This document shows positions 31,989 to 41,479 of a stretch of DNA of 64,000 nt, one piece after another; position 1 is the first letter of the stretch, and each line of letters opens with the position of its first letter. Origin of the DNA: an uncultured Clostridia bacterium. GTDB taxonomy: Bacteria > Bacillota > Clostridia > Oscillospirales > QAKW01. The stretch covers positions 55,871-119,870 of the forward strand of contig CALWYZ010000006.1 of NCBI GenBank assembly GCA_944385895.1, written 5' to 3'. A program made the position numbers and the translations under genes. The notes under the pieces were generated by a model. It saw nothing but the letters and a program-made list of their open reading frames with translations. It ran no database searches and was not told the DNA's origin.

Positions 31989-32801
31989 TCAGTCAAGATA
32001 CCCGGCTCTGGGAGTAAGGCTGAAAGCTTTTGCCAGGTCTTTGAGCTGGCTGTCGGTGATGTGCGCCAAGATCGGTTTGTCTGCTATCTTCATGTAAATT
32101 TCAGCCGCTTTTTCAACAGTCTCTATAAGTCCGAACGCCTCGTCTATCGATGTGCCTGTGCCGAAAATGCCGTGCATTCCCCAGACACACAGACGTCTGT
32201 CCTTCATTTTCTCAGCAGTTGCAAGACCGATCTCATCGGTTCCGCAGACCATCCACGGTAAAACCCCCACACCGTCCGGGAAAACGACCAGACACTCGGT
32301 TATCATGTACCATAGAGTCTTTGTAAATTCCTTCTCGTCAAGAGAATGAACAAAAGTCATAGCAATTACATTTGTACAGTGGGTATGGATAACTATTTTA
32401 TGATTCGGGTCAACTTTAAGTCTCTCTATATGAGTCATAAAATGTGCCGGAAGTTCGCTTGTCGGGCGTCCGCCGTCTTCATAGCCCCACAGGATCTCTA
32501 TTGTCTTGCCGTCTTTTCCTACGCGTATAATACCTATATTGTTTTCAGGGTCTTTTTCTACATTTTTAAAATACTTGCCGGTGCCTGTAACAAGATATAG
32601 CCGGCCTGCAAGATAAGATGCGTCAAACGTTATTGTGAATGTGCGTTTTACATCGTTTAAGTCTATGTATTGGGACGCTTCCTTTTCATCTATGTTAAGG
32701 CTTATATTTCCGCCGTTGCGTTCGTCCCAGCCAAGTCTGTACATATTAGAGGCAAGTGCGCAGAAATCTTTTAAAAACGGCGCGGTTTTTATATCTTTCA
32801 T
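31989..32801 (-). CDS. rhaD: L-rhamnulose-1-phosphate aldolase
   Basis: Class II zinc aldolase (270 residues) that splits L-rhamnulose 1-phosphate into dihydroxyacetone phosphate and L-lactaldehyde. It carries the family marks GWDERNGGNIS near residue 25, TGTGKYF, the ligand motif IHTHCTNVIAM and VWGMHGIFGTG with the further zinc histidine. Length fits RhaD. Its start overlaps the rhaA stop by 1 bp. Together they make two of the three core steps; the kinase RhaB is not in the window. Confidence 0.95.
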   Translation of the reverse strand: MKDIKTAPFLKDFCALASNMYRLGWDERNGGNISLNIDEKEASQYIDLNDVKRTFTITFDASYLAGRLYLVTGTGKYFKNVEKDPENNIGIIRVGKDGKTIEILWGYEDGGRPTSELPAHFMTHIERLKVDPNHKIVIHTHCTNVIAMTFVHSLDEKEFTKTLWYMITECLVVFPDGVGVLPWMVCGTDEIGLATAEKMKDRRLCVWGMHGIFGTGTSIDEAFGLIETVEKAAEIYMKIADKPILAHITDSQLKDLAKAFSLTPRAGYLD

Positions 32802-34060
32802 TATTTTCTCTCCGTAAGAATTTTCTTTTCATAATTTTTAACGATATCAAGCCAGCTTTCCCGAACCGGTACATTCATTGTCTCACAGTAATAATCCCAT
32901 ACAGGTCCGAACGGATAGGATTTATACTCCTCGGTCAGTGCAAGGCGTGAGGTGTAGTCACCGTCCAGCTCGATCTTTTTAAGAGCCTCTATCGGCTCAA
33001 GCATAGCGCGCATCAGCGCTTTGATCATATTGCGGGTGCCAATTACCCATGCAGCAATACGGTTTATTGATGCATCAAAAAAGTCCAGACCGATATGGGT
33101 TCTGTTGATGAGTCCCGTCCGTACAAGCGACTGGGCAATGGCAACAAGCTCGTCATCCAGAATAACAACATGGTCGCTGTCCCAGCGTACCGGGCGCGAT
33201 ACATGCAGTAAAAGCTCGTCGGTAAAAAGCAAAACGGTCGGTATTTTATCGGAGATGACCTCAGTGGGATGATAGTGTCCCGCGTCAAGACAGCATGCCT
33301 TTGAGTGCGAGACGGCGTATGCCACGGCAAATTCGTTTGAAATGACAGTATAGCTCTCCGCGCCGATACCGAATACTTTGCTCTCTATTGCGTCAAGACT
33401 ATATCTGCCGTCATATTCTTCTGCAAATACTTCATCAAGCGCACTTTTCATTCTCTCCCTTGGTGCCTGACGATCAACCGGGATATCCTTGTATCCGTCC
33501 GGGAACCAGAAGTTTGTAACGCATTTCTGACCCAGCTCACGTCCGAAATAGTCTGCGATTTTGCGGCAGCGCTTGCAGTGCTCTATCCAGAATCTGCGTG
33601 TTTTTTCATCAGCACTTGAAAGAGTAAAGCCGCTGTCAGCCATCGGATGTGAGAAGCATGTGGGATTAAAATCCAGTCCGATACCCTTTTGTTTTGCCCA
33701 CTCTACCCAGCTTGCAAAATGCCGAGGCTCTAATTCGTCAAGGTCGACTTTTTCGTCCGTATCAGCATAAATTGCATGCAGATTCAGCTTATGCTTTCCA
33801 GGTATAAGTGACAGTGCCTGCTCAATGTCGGCACGCAGTTGCGCGGGTGTGGAAGCTTTGCCCGGATAGTTGCCCGTAGTTTGGATACCGCCGGAAAGAG
33901 CAATATCCTGGAATAAAAATCCGTTGACATCGTCCCCCTGCCAGCAGTTTATAGAAATTTTGATATTTTTGAGCTTGTCAAGCACGCTGTCGGTATCTAC
34001 ACCGATCTCTGCATAGGCTTTTTTGGCAAGTTCGTATGCTTTAAGTATGCTGCTGTCCAT
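32801..34060 (-). CDS. rhaA: L-rhamnose isomerase
   Basis: Metal-dependent isomerase (419 residues) converting L-rhamnose to L-rhamnulose. Family marks include [14 protein letters not shown] near residue 35, the LNLHAIYAD block, [13 protein letters not shown], and the metal-binding [11 protein letters not shown] and DSDHVV segments. Length matches RhaA. It heads a two-gene operon with rhaD, divergent from a GDPD-DeoR pair, with 133 bp between them. A minus-strand promoter TAGACA-17-TAAAAT is possible in that gap; the DeoR regulator next door is a candidate controller. Confidence 0.97.
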   Translation of the reverse strand: MDSSILKAYELAKKAYAEIGVDTDSVLDKLKNIKISINCWQGDDVNGFLFQDIALSGGIQTTGNYPGKASTPAQLRADIEQALSLIPGKHKLNLHAIYADTDEKVDLDELEPRHFASWVEWAKQKGIGLDFNPTCFSHPMADSGFTLSSADEKTRRFWIEHCKRCRKIADYFGRELGQKCVTNFWFPDGYKDIPVDRQAPRERMKSALDEVFAEEYDGRYSLDAIESKVFGIGAESYTVISNEFAVAYAVSHSKACCLDAGHYHPTEVISDKIPTVLLFTDELLLHVSRPVRWDSDHVVILDDELVAIAQSLVRTGLINRTHIGLDFFDASINRIAAWVIGTRNMIKALMRAMLEPIEALKKIELDGDYTSRLALTEEYKSYPFGPVWDYYCETMNVPVRESWLDIVKNYEKKILTERK

Positions 34061-34132
34061 TTATTTTTCCTCCGTTTTTGTTTTTTATATTTTATCATAT
34101 CGATAAATAAATGTCTATATTTGTTCACTATA

Positions 34133-34161
34133 TTGCAAAATAAACACACTTGAGCTATAAT
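34133..34161 (+). promoter_or_regulatory. Promoter of the GDPD-DeoR operon
   Basis: TTGCAA (34133-34138), 17 bp, TATAAT (34156-34161), 33 bases before the ATG at 34194. It sits back to back with the rhaA start region. Confidence 0.7.
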
Positions 34162-34193
34162 ATGAACAGAAATAATCAAAAGGAGAAGGGTAA

Positions 34194-35075
34194 ATGGAGA
34201 ATAAATATGATTCCGTAAATTCGAGAATAAAAGTAAAAATTAAAGAAAAAGGCTTTTTGATTGCGGCTCACCGCGGTACGCATATGGGCACGTTTACCGA
34301 AAATACAATAAATGCGTACCGGGCAAGCTTTGCGTTTCATGCGGACATGGTGGAAATGGATGTGATACGGGACGTAAACGGAGAGTATTATTGTATACAT
34401 GACGGGACGGAGCAGCAGAATTTGGGTGTAAATCTTAACAGCCGCACCATGACCACGGCTCAGATCCAAATGCTTGAGACAAGAAATTACTACGGTAAAA
34501 AAACTGGGCATACACTTGACCGGTTTGAGGATTTTCTCAAGGCTTTTGCAGGTGACGATACTCTTTTCAATCTTGACCGCTGCTGGGACAAAAATTTTGA
34601 AGATTTTTCATATTCTGCCGGCGCGCTTGAGCTGATAGAAAAGTACGGCATGACAGACAGATTTTTGTTCAAGACCTCTTTTAATGAAAAATTTATGCAG
34701 GAGCTTGAAGCATCCGGCTTTAATATTCCTTATCTTGCAATAGTAAACTCTCCTGAGCAGATATATGCTGCTGAAAAATATGATATAAATCTTGCCGGTT
34801 TTGAACTGCTTTTCAAAACAGAGCAGGATGAAATAATCAGTGATAGTATAATAAGTTATCTTCGCGATATGGATTATATAATGCTGACCGGCTCTGAGAT
34901 GATAGGACCCGACTGGAATGTTTCGGCATGGCACAATGATGATCGTGCAGTTCTGGAGGGTCCCGGTGCAGCATGGGATTTCTTTATTGAAAAAGGATTT
35001 AATGTAATACTGACCGATATACCGTGGTATATGCATGAATACCGTCAGTCTACAGCAAAGGAGAAACAATGCTGA
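34194..35075 (+). CDS. Glycerophosphodiester phosphodiesterase-like protein
   Basis: A 293-residue cytosolic TIM-barrel protein of the GDPD family. The opening catalytic motif AAHRG is followed by FTENT, the acidic pair in EMDV and the histidine in CIHDG, so the catalytic centre appears intact. The family hydrolyses glycerophosphodiesters to glycerol 3-phosphate, but distant members act on other substrates. The middle (FLKAFAGDDTLFNLDRC) departs from well-known GDPDs. It overlaps the DeoR gene by 7 bp and is divergent to rhaA, so a link with sugar use is possible but unproven. Confidence 0.8.
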   Translation: MENKYDSVNSRIKVKIKEKGFLIAAHRGTHMGTFTENTINAYRASFAFHADMVEMDVIRDVNGEYYCIHDGTEQQNLGVNLNSRTMTTAQIQMLETRNYYGKKTGHTLDRFEDFLKAFAGDDTLFNLDRCWDKNFEDFSYSAGALELIEKYGMTDRFLFKTSFNEKFMQELEASGFNIPYLAIVNSPEQIYAAEKYDINLAGFELLFKTEQDEIISDSIISYLRDMDYIMLTGSEMIGPDWNVSAWHNDDRAVLEGPGAAWDFFIEKGFNVILTDIPWYMHEYRQSTAKEKQC

Positions 35076-35839
35076 AAAAGGAAAGACAACAGAAAATAGC
35101 AGATGTGGTGCGCAGTAAAAAAAGCGTAACGGTACAGGAGCTCGCGTTAAATCTGTATGTATCGGAGGCTACTATAAGGCGCGATCTTATTGAGCTTGAG
35201 AAATCGGGAGTTTTAAGCCGCAGTCACGGCGGAGCATTTCTGCCTCAGGGCGGCGCCGTTGAAAGCCCGGGAATGATACGTGAAAAGCAAAACGTTCATA
35301 AAAAGCGCATAATTGCCGGACTTGTATGTGATTTTCTGCGCCCCGAAACTACAGTGTTTATTGATTCAAGTTCCAGCGCAGGTGCCGTGATACCGTATCT
35401 AACCGCTGCCGGTGCGGTATCCGTAATTACTAACGGGATACGCAACTGTCTAAAGTTAACTCAGCAGGGAGCGGCTAAGGTATACATATGCCCCGGTACG
35501 GTAAGCGGGTATTCAGACGCGGCGCTTGGAACGGACGCTGTCGATTATATATCGGGATTTTATGCTGATCTGTGCATAATATCCTGCGGCGGAATATCCA
35601 CGACTTGCGGAGTAACCGAGGCAAGCCGCGATCAGGCTCATATAAAGCAAAAAATGCTGGAAAATTCCGCAACACGCCTGCTGTTGTGTGACAGCAGCAA
35701 ATTCGGTCGGGATTGTATGAGCATTGTCTGCGGATTTGATAAATTTGACTATATTCTTACAGATTCCATGCCGAATAAAGATATAGTTCAGAATGTCAAA
35801 AATGCGGGCTGTGAGATAATATGTCCGGGCATTAACTGA
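35069..35839 (+). CDS. DeoR-family transcriptional regulator
   Basis: A 256-residue sugar-responsive repressor. The N-terminal winged helix (RQQKIADVVRSKKSVTVQEL, then SEATIRRDLIELEKSG) is the DeoR signature; the C-terminal sensor has FIDSSSSAGAVIPYL, ITNGIRNCLKL and CDSSKFGRD, matching the phosphosugar-binding DeoRC fold. Its likely ligand is a phosphorylated sugar such as rhamnulose 1-phosphate, given the divergent rhaA-rhaD operon, but this is inferred from position. The start overlaps the GDPD stop. Confidence 0.9.
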   Translation: MLKKERQQKIADVVRSKKSVTVQELALNLYVSEATIRRDLIELEKSGVLSRSHGGAFLPQGGAVESPGMIREKQNVHKKRIIAGLVCDFLRPETTVFIDSSSSAGAVIPYLTAAGAVSVITNGIRNCLKLTQQGAAKVYICPGTVSGYSDAALGTDAVDYISGFYADLCIISCGGISTTCGVTEASRDQAHIKQKMLENSATRLLLCDSSKFGRDCMSIVCGFDKFDYILTDSMPNKDIVQNVKNAGCEIICPGIN

Positions 35840-35895
35840 AAGCTGTATACATTCAGAAACCGCAGATATAATATCAGCCTGAGCATTGGCATAAT

Positions 35896-35930
35896 AAAAA
35901 ACGTATCCCGAATACGGGATACGTTTTTAT
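35896..35930. terminator. Bidirectional terminator between DeoR gene and mltG
   Basis: aaaaacgtatcccg (35896-35909) pairs perfectly with 35914-35927 across a 4-base loop; convergent genes flank it. Confidence 0.9.
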
Positions 35931-37261
35931 TATCTTATTGTATCTGTACCTTTTGCTGAGGCAGATACCTTATTAAGGTTTGAATTGTGTTCTTCCGGTG
36001 TCTTGGCAAAATAAGTTTTGTCATTGTCGCTTACAAAATATAAGTTATCCGACGTTTCCGGAGACAGAACAGCGGACACTGCCGAAAGGGTCGGGCTGCA
36101 CACAGGACCTGTTGGTAGTCCGGCATATATATAGGTGTTGTATTCACTGTCTGTTTTTTTATCGTCGGCAGTGAATTCCGTTTTTTTCGCTGGCAGTACA
36201 TAATTTATCGTGCAGGTGAGCTGTAAAAGTCCGTCTTCATCTGCCAGGCGGTTTAGAAGTACACGCGCTACGCCTTTGTAAGCACCAGGATCGTCACATT
36301 CGGCATAAACAAGCGAAGACAATGTTATAATGTCGTCAAGCGACATGCCTGATTGTGTAATAAGCGTTTTATTTTCTTCTGTCAGTACAGTCTCGCTGAA
36401 TCGGGTCAGCATTTTTGTGACCATTGAAACCGCACTTTCGCCTTTGTAAAATTCATATTCGCCTGCAGGCAAATATCCTTCAAGCCTGCATCGTCTATCG
36501 GGCAGCTGTGACACAAACTCAAAATCTTCATATTCATACTCGTTTAGAGCATTGTCCAGCTCTTCTGCCGTAGTGTATTTGTTTGATGAGAGAAGAGAGA
36601 CGATGTCGTCCTGAGTAGAACCTTCCTCTATTGTAACTGTATAAGTTTCCGCCTGAACCGACGGTTTTTTTAGTGCGCTGATGATCTGATCATAGGCAAG
36701 ATTAGAGTTGAGAGTGTAGTCGCCGTACTGATATTTTCCGTCAGCCTTTTTCAGCTTGCTGTAAAGTCTGAAAATCAGAGGGTGGTCTATGACGCCCGCT
36801 TTTTTAAGCGAGCTTGCTATGGCGGAAGTGCTGACGCCCTGCTCAATAGTAACTATTATGCTCTCATCTGGTTTGATAAAAGCAAAAACATCATTGCTGA
36901 TATTAACTATTCCGAATGTAAGCAGTAAAGATGCCAGAACAATAAGCCCGTAAAATCTGAGCTGACGCAGAAAAGCTCGGTTGTTTTCCTTTGAAAACCA
37001 TAGTTTAAAATCAAAGCCTTTTTTTACTTGCTCAGGCTTTGATTTTTGAGCATTGTCCTTTTTTATAGACTGGCTGCGCAAATCTGACGTATTATGCACT
37101 GTTGTTTTGCTGTCGCTAACGTTTTCAGTCGGACGGTTTTCTGCGGCCCGGCGCGCCTGAGGCCGGTAAGTTCCGGTTACGCCGGGATAGCTGCCTGTTA
37201 TATTTTTTTTCGGTATTTGACGGGTGTCTTTTCCGTCGGAATGGTTGTTTTTATCAGCCAT
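35930..37261 (-). CDS. mltG: Endolytic transglycosylase MltG
   Basis: Membrane-bound lytic transglycosylase (443 residues) thought to cut nascent glycan strands and end their growth. A long polar cytoplasmic N-terminus (about 1-100) precedes one transmembrane helix (about 105-125), a LysM-like region (VTIEQGVSTSAIASSLKKAG) and the YceG core: TLSSLVYAE, VLLNRLADEDGLLQLT, YNTYIYAGLPTGPVCSP and LYFVSDNDKTYFAKT. Where the E. coli protein has VEKET this one has VYAEC, so one of the two glutamates is kept. The stop abuts the gene 1 bp upstream of mocA-type oxidoreductase in the same direction. Confidence 0.9.
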   Translation of the reverse strand: MADKNNHSDGKDTRQIPKKNITGSYPGVTGTYRPQARRAAENRPTENVSDSKTTVHNTSDLRSQSIKKDNAQKSKPEQVKKGFDFKLWFSKENNRAFLRQLRFYGLIVLASLLLTFGIVNISNDVFAFIKPDESIIVTIEQGVSTSAIASSLKKAGVIDHPLIFRLYSKLKKADGKYQYGDYTLNSNLAYDQIISALKKPSVQAETYTVTIEEGSTQDDIVSLLSSNKYTTAEELDNALNEYEYEDFEFVSQLPDRRCRLEGYLPAGEYEFYKGESAVSMVTKMLTRFSETVLTEENKTLITQSGMSLDDIITLSSLVYAECDDPGAYKGVARVLLNRLADEDGLLQLTCTINYVLPAKKTEFTADDKKTDSEYNTYIYAGLPTGPVCSPTLSAVSAVLSPETSDNLYFVSDNDKTYFAKTPEEHNSNLNKVSASAKGTDTIR

Positions 37262-38329
37262 TTAAATTTCATCCTTTACGCAAATACCCTCAGCCGAGGA
37301 TCTGAATGCGGCCTCCATGACCTTCATGGAACGCATAGCCTCGCTGGGTTTGACAATGATTTCAGCCTTGCCGTCGATAGCGTCAAGCACGTTTTCGTAA
37401 AACAGATGAACTGATGTCTTTTCGTCAATGTCGACATGCTTTTGTTCTACTGTTTCCTTGGGTCTGGGAGCCATTGTTCTTGTAGGTCCTGCAGCAGTGT
37501 ATATTATGCTGTTTTCCCATACCATTTCAACATCTTTGGCATAGACTATATCCGCGCCGCTGCCCCAGTCATCTATTTTCATAGTACCCTTATCGCCGCA
37601 TATATACCAGCGTGGAAGAGTTATCATGTTGTAGGTTCCCACTTCAATGAGAGCACATACTCCGTTTTTGAATTTAAGATTGACTTTAAGGTTATCATCG
37701 ACATCATTAGCAGGGTTTTGGTATTTAACATTAAGCACCTGAGCATAGACTTCGCATACTGGGCTGTCGATCATCATCAGCATCTGGTCGATAAGATGTA
37801 CGCCCCAGTCCAGCATCATACCGCCGCCGGCCACCTTTGTGCAGCGCCAGTCACCGGGTATACCGCGCGCGCCTTCAACGCGGCTTTCAATAAAGAACGG
37901 TTTTCCGAGAGTGCCGCTTTCCAGCTCACGCTTTACAAGCAGATAATCTCTGTCCCAGCGTCTGTTCTGATGCACTGTAAATACCTTTTTGCATTCTTTT
38001 GCTACATTGATGACCTCTTCCAGTTCTTTTGAGTTCATCATAACCGGCTTTTCGCATATTACGTTTTTACCGGCTCTGAGAGCCATGATCGCATAGTATT
38101 TATGCCAGTCATTGGGAGTGGAAACAAGAACAAGGTCAATATCGCTGTCAGCCAGAAGACTTTCAGCGCTGTCATAAGCTTTTAAACCGAGAGATTTTGC
38201 ATATTCTCCGCGCTCCGGCTTTATGTCATATACGCCCTTTATGTCAAGTGCGCCTATTTCTTTAGTTACATGCTTGAAATGGTGCTCGCCCATTCCGCCA
38301 AAGCCAATAATCCCCAAAGTATGTTTCAT
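37262..38329 (-). CDS. Gfo/Idh/MocA-family oxidoreductase (first)
   Basis: A 355-residue NAD(P)-dependent sugar or inositol dehydrogenase-like enzyme. The Rossmann fold begins GIIGFGGMGEHH; the family's EKP motif appears as VICEKPVM with the catalytic lysine, and a GGGMMLDWGVHLID stretch provides the typical late D-x-x-x-H residues. It belongs to a three-gene leftward set with the epimerase and a second oxidoreductase upstream, and the next gene (mltG) begins at once. Substrate is not known; the trio resembles operons for inositol or oxidised sugars. Confidence 0.85.
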   Translation of the reverse strand: MKHTLGIIGFGGMGEHHFKHVTKEIGALDIKGVYDIKPERGEYAKSLGLKAYDSAESLLADSDIDLVLVSTPNDWHKYYAIMALRAGKNVICEKPVMMNSKELEEVINVAKECKKVFTVHQNRRWDRDYLLVKRELESGTLGKPFFIESRVEGARGIPGDWRCTKVAGGGMMLDWGVHLIDQMLMMIDSPVCEVYAQVLNVKYQNPANDVDDNLKVNLKFKNGVCALIEVGTYNMITLPRWYICGDKGTMKIDDWGSGADIVYAKDVEMVWENSIIYTAAGPTRTMAPRPKETVEQKHVDIDEKTSVHLFYENVLDAIDGKAEIIVKPSEAMRSMKVMEAAFRSSAEGICVKDEI

Positions 38330-38363
38330 TTGTATTTTTACCTTTCTGATACTGTTTTATCCG

Positions 38364-39329
38364 TTACGCCCAAAATACGTCGCCGTTTAATTTTTCGGTG
38401 GGTACCATTGAGGCAAGGAATTTGACTGCTTTTTCAAGTCCTTCTTCGTTTGTCATCATTGCGTCTTCATGTTCGATCGAGAGAACACCGTCAAAGCCGG
38501 TCAGACGCAGAGCGGAAATTATATCCTTCCAGACCTTCTCATCGCTGCCGTATCCGAGAGTTCTGAAGTACCAAGAGCGGTTTTTCAGATCGGCAAGGCT
38601 TGTGGTGTCAAGAACACCGTTTACAGCAACCTTGTATTTATCAATATATGTATCCTTTGCGTGGAAATGATAAATCATGCCTTCCAGATCCTTTATTGCA
38701 GCAACAGGATCGATACCCTGCCAGAAAAGATGTGACGGATCAAAGTTTGCGCCGATGATATCACCGACTGCAGCACGCAGACGCTTAAGAGTTGCCGGAT
38801 TGTATACGCAAAAGCCCGGGTGCATTTCAAAAGCGATTTTTTTGATTCCGTGATCTTTTGCAAACGCGGCGGTTTCTTTCCAGTATTTTATCAGTACATC
38901 CCACTGATATTCAAGAACTTTTGCATAGTCTGTAGGCCATGCGCAGGTGACCCAGTTGGGATATTTTGCGTTTTCATGATCACCGGGACAGCCTGAAAAT
39001 CCGACTATTGTGTCAACGCCCAGTTTTTCGGCAAAAAGAATTGCATTTATAAAATCGTCATGATATTTTTTTGCCGTCTCCTTGTCGGGATGCACGGGAT
39101 TGCCGTGAGCGGAAACGGCGGATATTTCCATACCGTATTTATCAAGCAAATTGCGGATATCATTGATTTTTTCAGGAGTTTTGAGAAGCTCCTGCGGATT
39201 GATATGATATTTGCCCGGGTAACCGCCGCTTGCAAGCTCTACAGCCTGAACGCCGATACCGTTCAAATATTTAAGCATGTCTTCAAAGCTTCTGTCATGG
39301 CAGAAAGCAGTCAATACACCTATTTTCAT
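38364..39329 (-). CDS. Sugar phosphate isomerase/epimerase (TIM barrel, first)
   Basis: A 321-residue xylose-isomerase-like TIM-barrel protein (IolE/IolI group). Visible metal-site segments are FEMHPGFCV, GANFDPSHLFWQG, YHFHAKDT and LSIEHEDA. It may interconvert keto-sugars or inositol derivatives. Start at 39329 overlaps the preceding oxidoreductase stop region by a single-base gap, so the two are cotranscribed. Together with the flanking Gfo/Idh/MocA enzymes it forms a small catabolic or conversion module whose substrate is unknown. Confidence 0.88.
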   Translation of the reverse strand: MKIGVLTAFCHDRSFEDMLKYLNGIGVQAVELASGGYPGKYHINPQELLKTPEKINDIRNLLDKYGMEISAVSAHGNPVHPDKETAKKYHDDFINAILFAEKLGVDTIVGFSGCPGDHENAKYPNWVTCAWPTDYAKVLEYQWDVLIKYWKETAAFAKDHGIKKIAFEMHPGFCVYNPATLKRLRAAVGDIIGANFDPSHLFWQGIDPVAAIKDLEGMIYHFHAKDTYIDKYKVAVNGVLDTTSLADLKNRSWYFRTLGYGSDEKVWKDIISALRLTGFDGVLSIEHEDAMMTNEEGLEKAVKFLASMVPTEKLNGDVFWA

Positions 39330-40418
39330 TTATTTTTCCTCCTCGAAATAGAAAGGCTTTCCGGTCTTGGCTGAAATATAGATACCTTCAAGTATCTGAG
39401 AAACAACAAGCGCCTGTTCAGGCAGAGTTATGGGCTTAGTACCGTTTTCAACAGCGTTGTAGAAGCAGCGTGCTTCCGCTTCGGCGGGCTTTGTGGCTTT
39501 GCCGTCATAGAACGCAACGCCCTTTGCATCAAGCTGCGGCATAATGTTGACCTGCCTGCCGTGTTTTACGGTATTGAGTATCAGCCCATCGTACATATCC
39601 ATGCCGCCCTTGGTTCCGCAAAGCGCAAACTTTGCCTCACAGGACTTGTGGGTGTTAAGAGCCCATGATGACTGGAGAATAATTGTAGCGCCGTTTTCCA
39701 TTACTATAAATCCGAACGCACTGTCCTCAACTGTAAATTTCTCAGGGTCCCAGTCTCCCCATGCGTTTGCCGTATTGGTATCTTTATTAAGTTTATGATA
39801 TGTAGTACCTACGCAGTATTTGGGTTTATAGTTATCCATAGTCCACAGAGTCATGTCAAGGGCATGTGTACCTATGTCTATAAGCGGACCGCCGCCTTGT
39901 TCGTATTCATTTAAAAATACACCCCAGGTCGGGACAGCGCGGCGGCGTATCGCATACGCACGTGCCATATATATATCACCGAAAAATCCGCTTTCCGCCT
40001 CGGCTTTTACATACTGGCTTTCCGGAGTAAATCTGTTCTGGTATCCTATTGACAGAATGACACCTGTTTTTTTATATGTGTTATACATTTTAAGTGCCTC
40101 TGCGGCGTTTATGGCCATCGGTTTTTCGCAGAGTACGTGTTTGCCCGCTTCCATTGCGGCGCATGAAATTTCACAGTGCGAGCGGTTAGGTGTACAAACA
40201 TGTACTACATCAACATCAGAATTAACGACGTCCATGTAGTTTTCAGTAACCTTTGCGTCCGCCGTACCGTATTCCTTGCATGCTTTTTCCGCACGCTCAC
40301 GAATAATGTCGCAAAAATATACGATTTCAACATTCTCAATCGACTTAAGGGACGGCAGATGCTTGCCGTTTGCAATGCCTCCGCAGCCAACTATACCTAC
40401 GCGAAATGTTTTTGACAT
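39330..40418 (-). CDS. Gfo/Idh/MocA-family oxidoreductase (second)
   Basis: A dehydrogenase of about 362 residues with GIVGCGGIANGKHLPSL at the N-terminus, VLCEKPMA (catalytic Lys) and GGGPLIDIGTHALD with the late Asp and His. It differs clearly from its neighbour at 37262, so the two probably act at different steps. The ATG at 40418 is preferred, since GGAGG lies 8 bases upstream; the frame could extend to 40433 but that TTG overlaps the site. First gene of the leftward operon. Confidence 0.87.
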   Translation of the reverse strand: MSKTFRVGIVGCGGIANGKHLPSLKSIENVEIVYFCDIIRERAEKACKEYGTADAKVTENYMDVVNSDVDVVHVCTPNRSHCEISCAAMEAGKHVLCEKPMAINAAEALKMYNTYKKTGVILSIGYQNRFTPESQYVKAEAESGFFGDIYMARAYAIRRRAVPTWGVFLNEYEQGGGPLIDIGTHALDMTLWTMDNYKPKYCVGTTYHKLNKDTNTANAWGDWDPEKFTVEDSAFGFIVMENGATIILQSSWALNTHKSCEAKFALCGTKGGMDMYDGLILNTVKHGRQVNIMPQLDAKGVAFYDGKATKPAEAEARCFYNAVENGTKPITLPEQALVVSQILEGIYISAKTGKPFYFEEEK

Positions 40419-40603
40419 AATTTTGACCTCCAAAAAATCATTATTATTTTGAGGATTAATTTCCCTATACGCATATTATATACTTATGTGTGATAAAGTC
40501 AATATTAATAATTAACTATTTATATAAATAATTTGTCATTGTATTGACATATGTTTTGAATTGAGATAACCTATATACAATATTGGATATAGAGGTAAAC
40601 AGT

Positions 40604-41479
40604 GTGTGCAGATATATTTTTGACCTGTTAAACCATCTTAATTTTGAAGAGGACGCAATAAGATTTTTTGAAACTGCATATAAAAAAATTTGCGGTAGTA
40701 TAAAAAGCTCCCAAATTTTTGACAGCTGTATACATCAATATGAAAAAACAGAGACAGCGGTATATGATATTGTATATAAAAATGCGATAAAGATAGAATC
40801 TCTTGCGGGTGTTGACCGGTTTACCGTGATGATGCTTTTTATGCTGTGTTTTTCGAGGCATTTAAAAGTAATATATACTCGTCGTGGGTACAGTGAGAAA
40901 ATGTATTTTGATGTACTGGGCGACCTTGCATGTAAAAATACAGAATGTTATACAATAAAAGGAGTGTACGGCTCTTTTGTTTCACAATGGGAATTCAAAA
41001 TATTTAATCTGGAGCTATTTGCTTTCGGCCGTCTTCAGTTTGAACCGAGGCGACTTGAAAAAGAATACAAAATAAGTACAGGAATTTTACCGGCGCAGTC
41101 AAGTGTGCTCAGTATACATATCCCTTCCTCGGGCAGACTGGAAACAGAGCTTTGCATAGATTCTGTCAAATGCGCGCAAGATTTTTTCGGAAAGAGTAGC
41201 GTTTTTTATTGTCATTCATGGCTTCTTTATCCCGACAACAGAAAAATAATAACTCCGCCGTCGAATATTTTGAAATTCATGGATTTATTTGAAATAGTCG
41301 CCGCAGAAGAAAGTACTGATGATTTGTGGCGTATTTTCGGAACAGAGGATCTGTCAGATTTTGCAGCCTTGCCTGAAAATAATTCTTTGAGACGTGACTA
41401 TAAACGGTGGCTGTTGTCCGGCAATAAGGTTGGCATAGCAACAGGATTTATAACAGACAGGAGATTGAAAGATGAGTAA
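40604..41479 (+). CDS. Acyltransferase-like protein (NAT_N/GNAT_C-type), tentative
   Basis: About 291 residues. I match it only tentatively to the acyltransferase-domain proteins of Clostridia with a helical N-terminus and a GNAT-like C-terminus; GRLQFEPRRLEKE and LSIHIPSSGRLETELCIDSV are the features that suggest this. No signal peptide or membrane segment. A GTG at 40604 has an AGAGG site 7 bases upstream; the TTG at 40583 has none. The stop overlaps the next gene by 8 bp, so the two form an operon. The acceptor is unknown. Confidence 0.6.
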   Translation: MCRYIFDLLNHLNFEEDAIRFFETAYKKICGSIKSSQIFDSCIHQYEKTETAVYDIVYKNAIKIESLAGVDRFTVMMLFMLCFSRHLKVIYTRRGYSEKMYFDVLGDLACKNTECYTIKGVYGSFVSQWEFKIFNLELFAFGRLQFEPRRLEKEYKISTGILPAQSSVLSIHIPSSGRLETELCIDSVKCAQDFFGKSSVFYCHSWLLYPDNRKIITPPSNILKFMDLFEIVAAEESTDDLWRIFGTEDLSDFAALPENNSLRRDYKRWLLSGNKVGIATGFITDRRLKDE

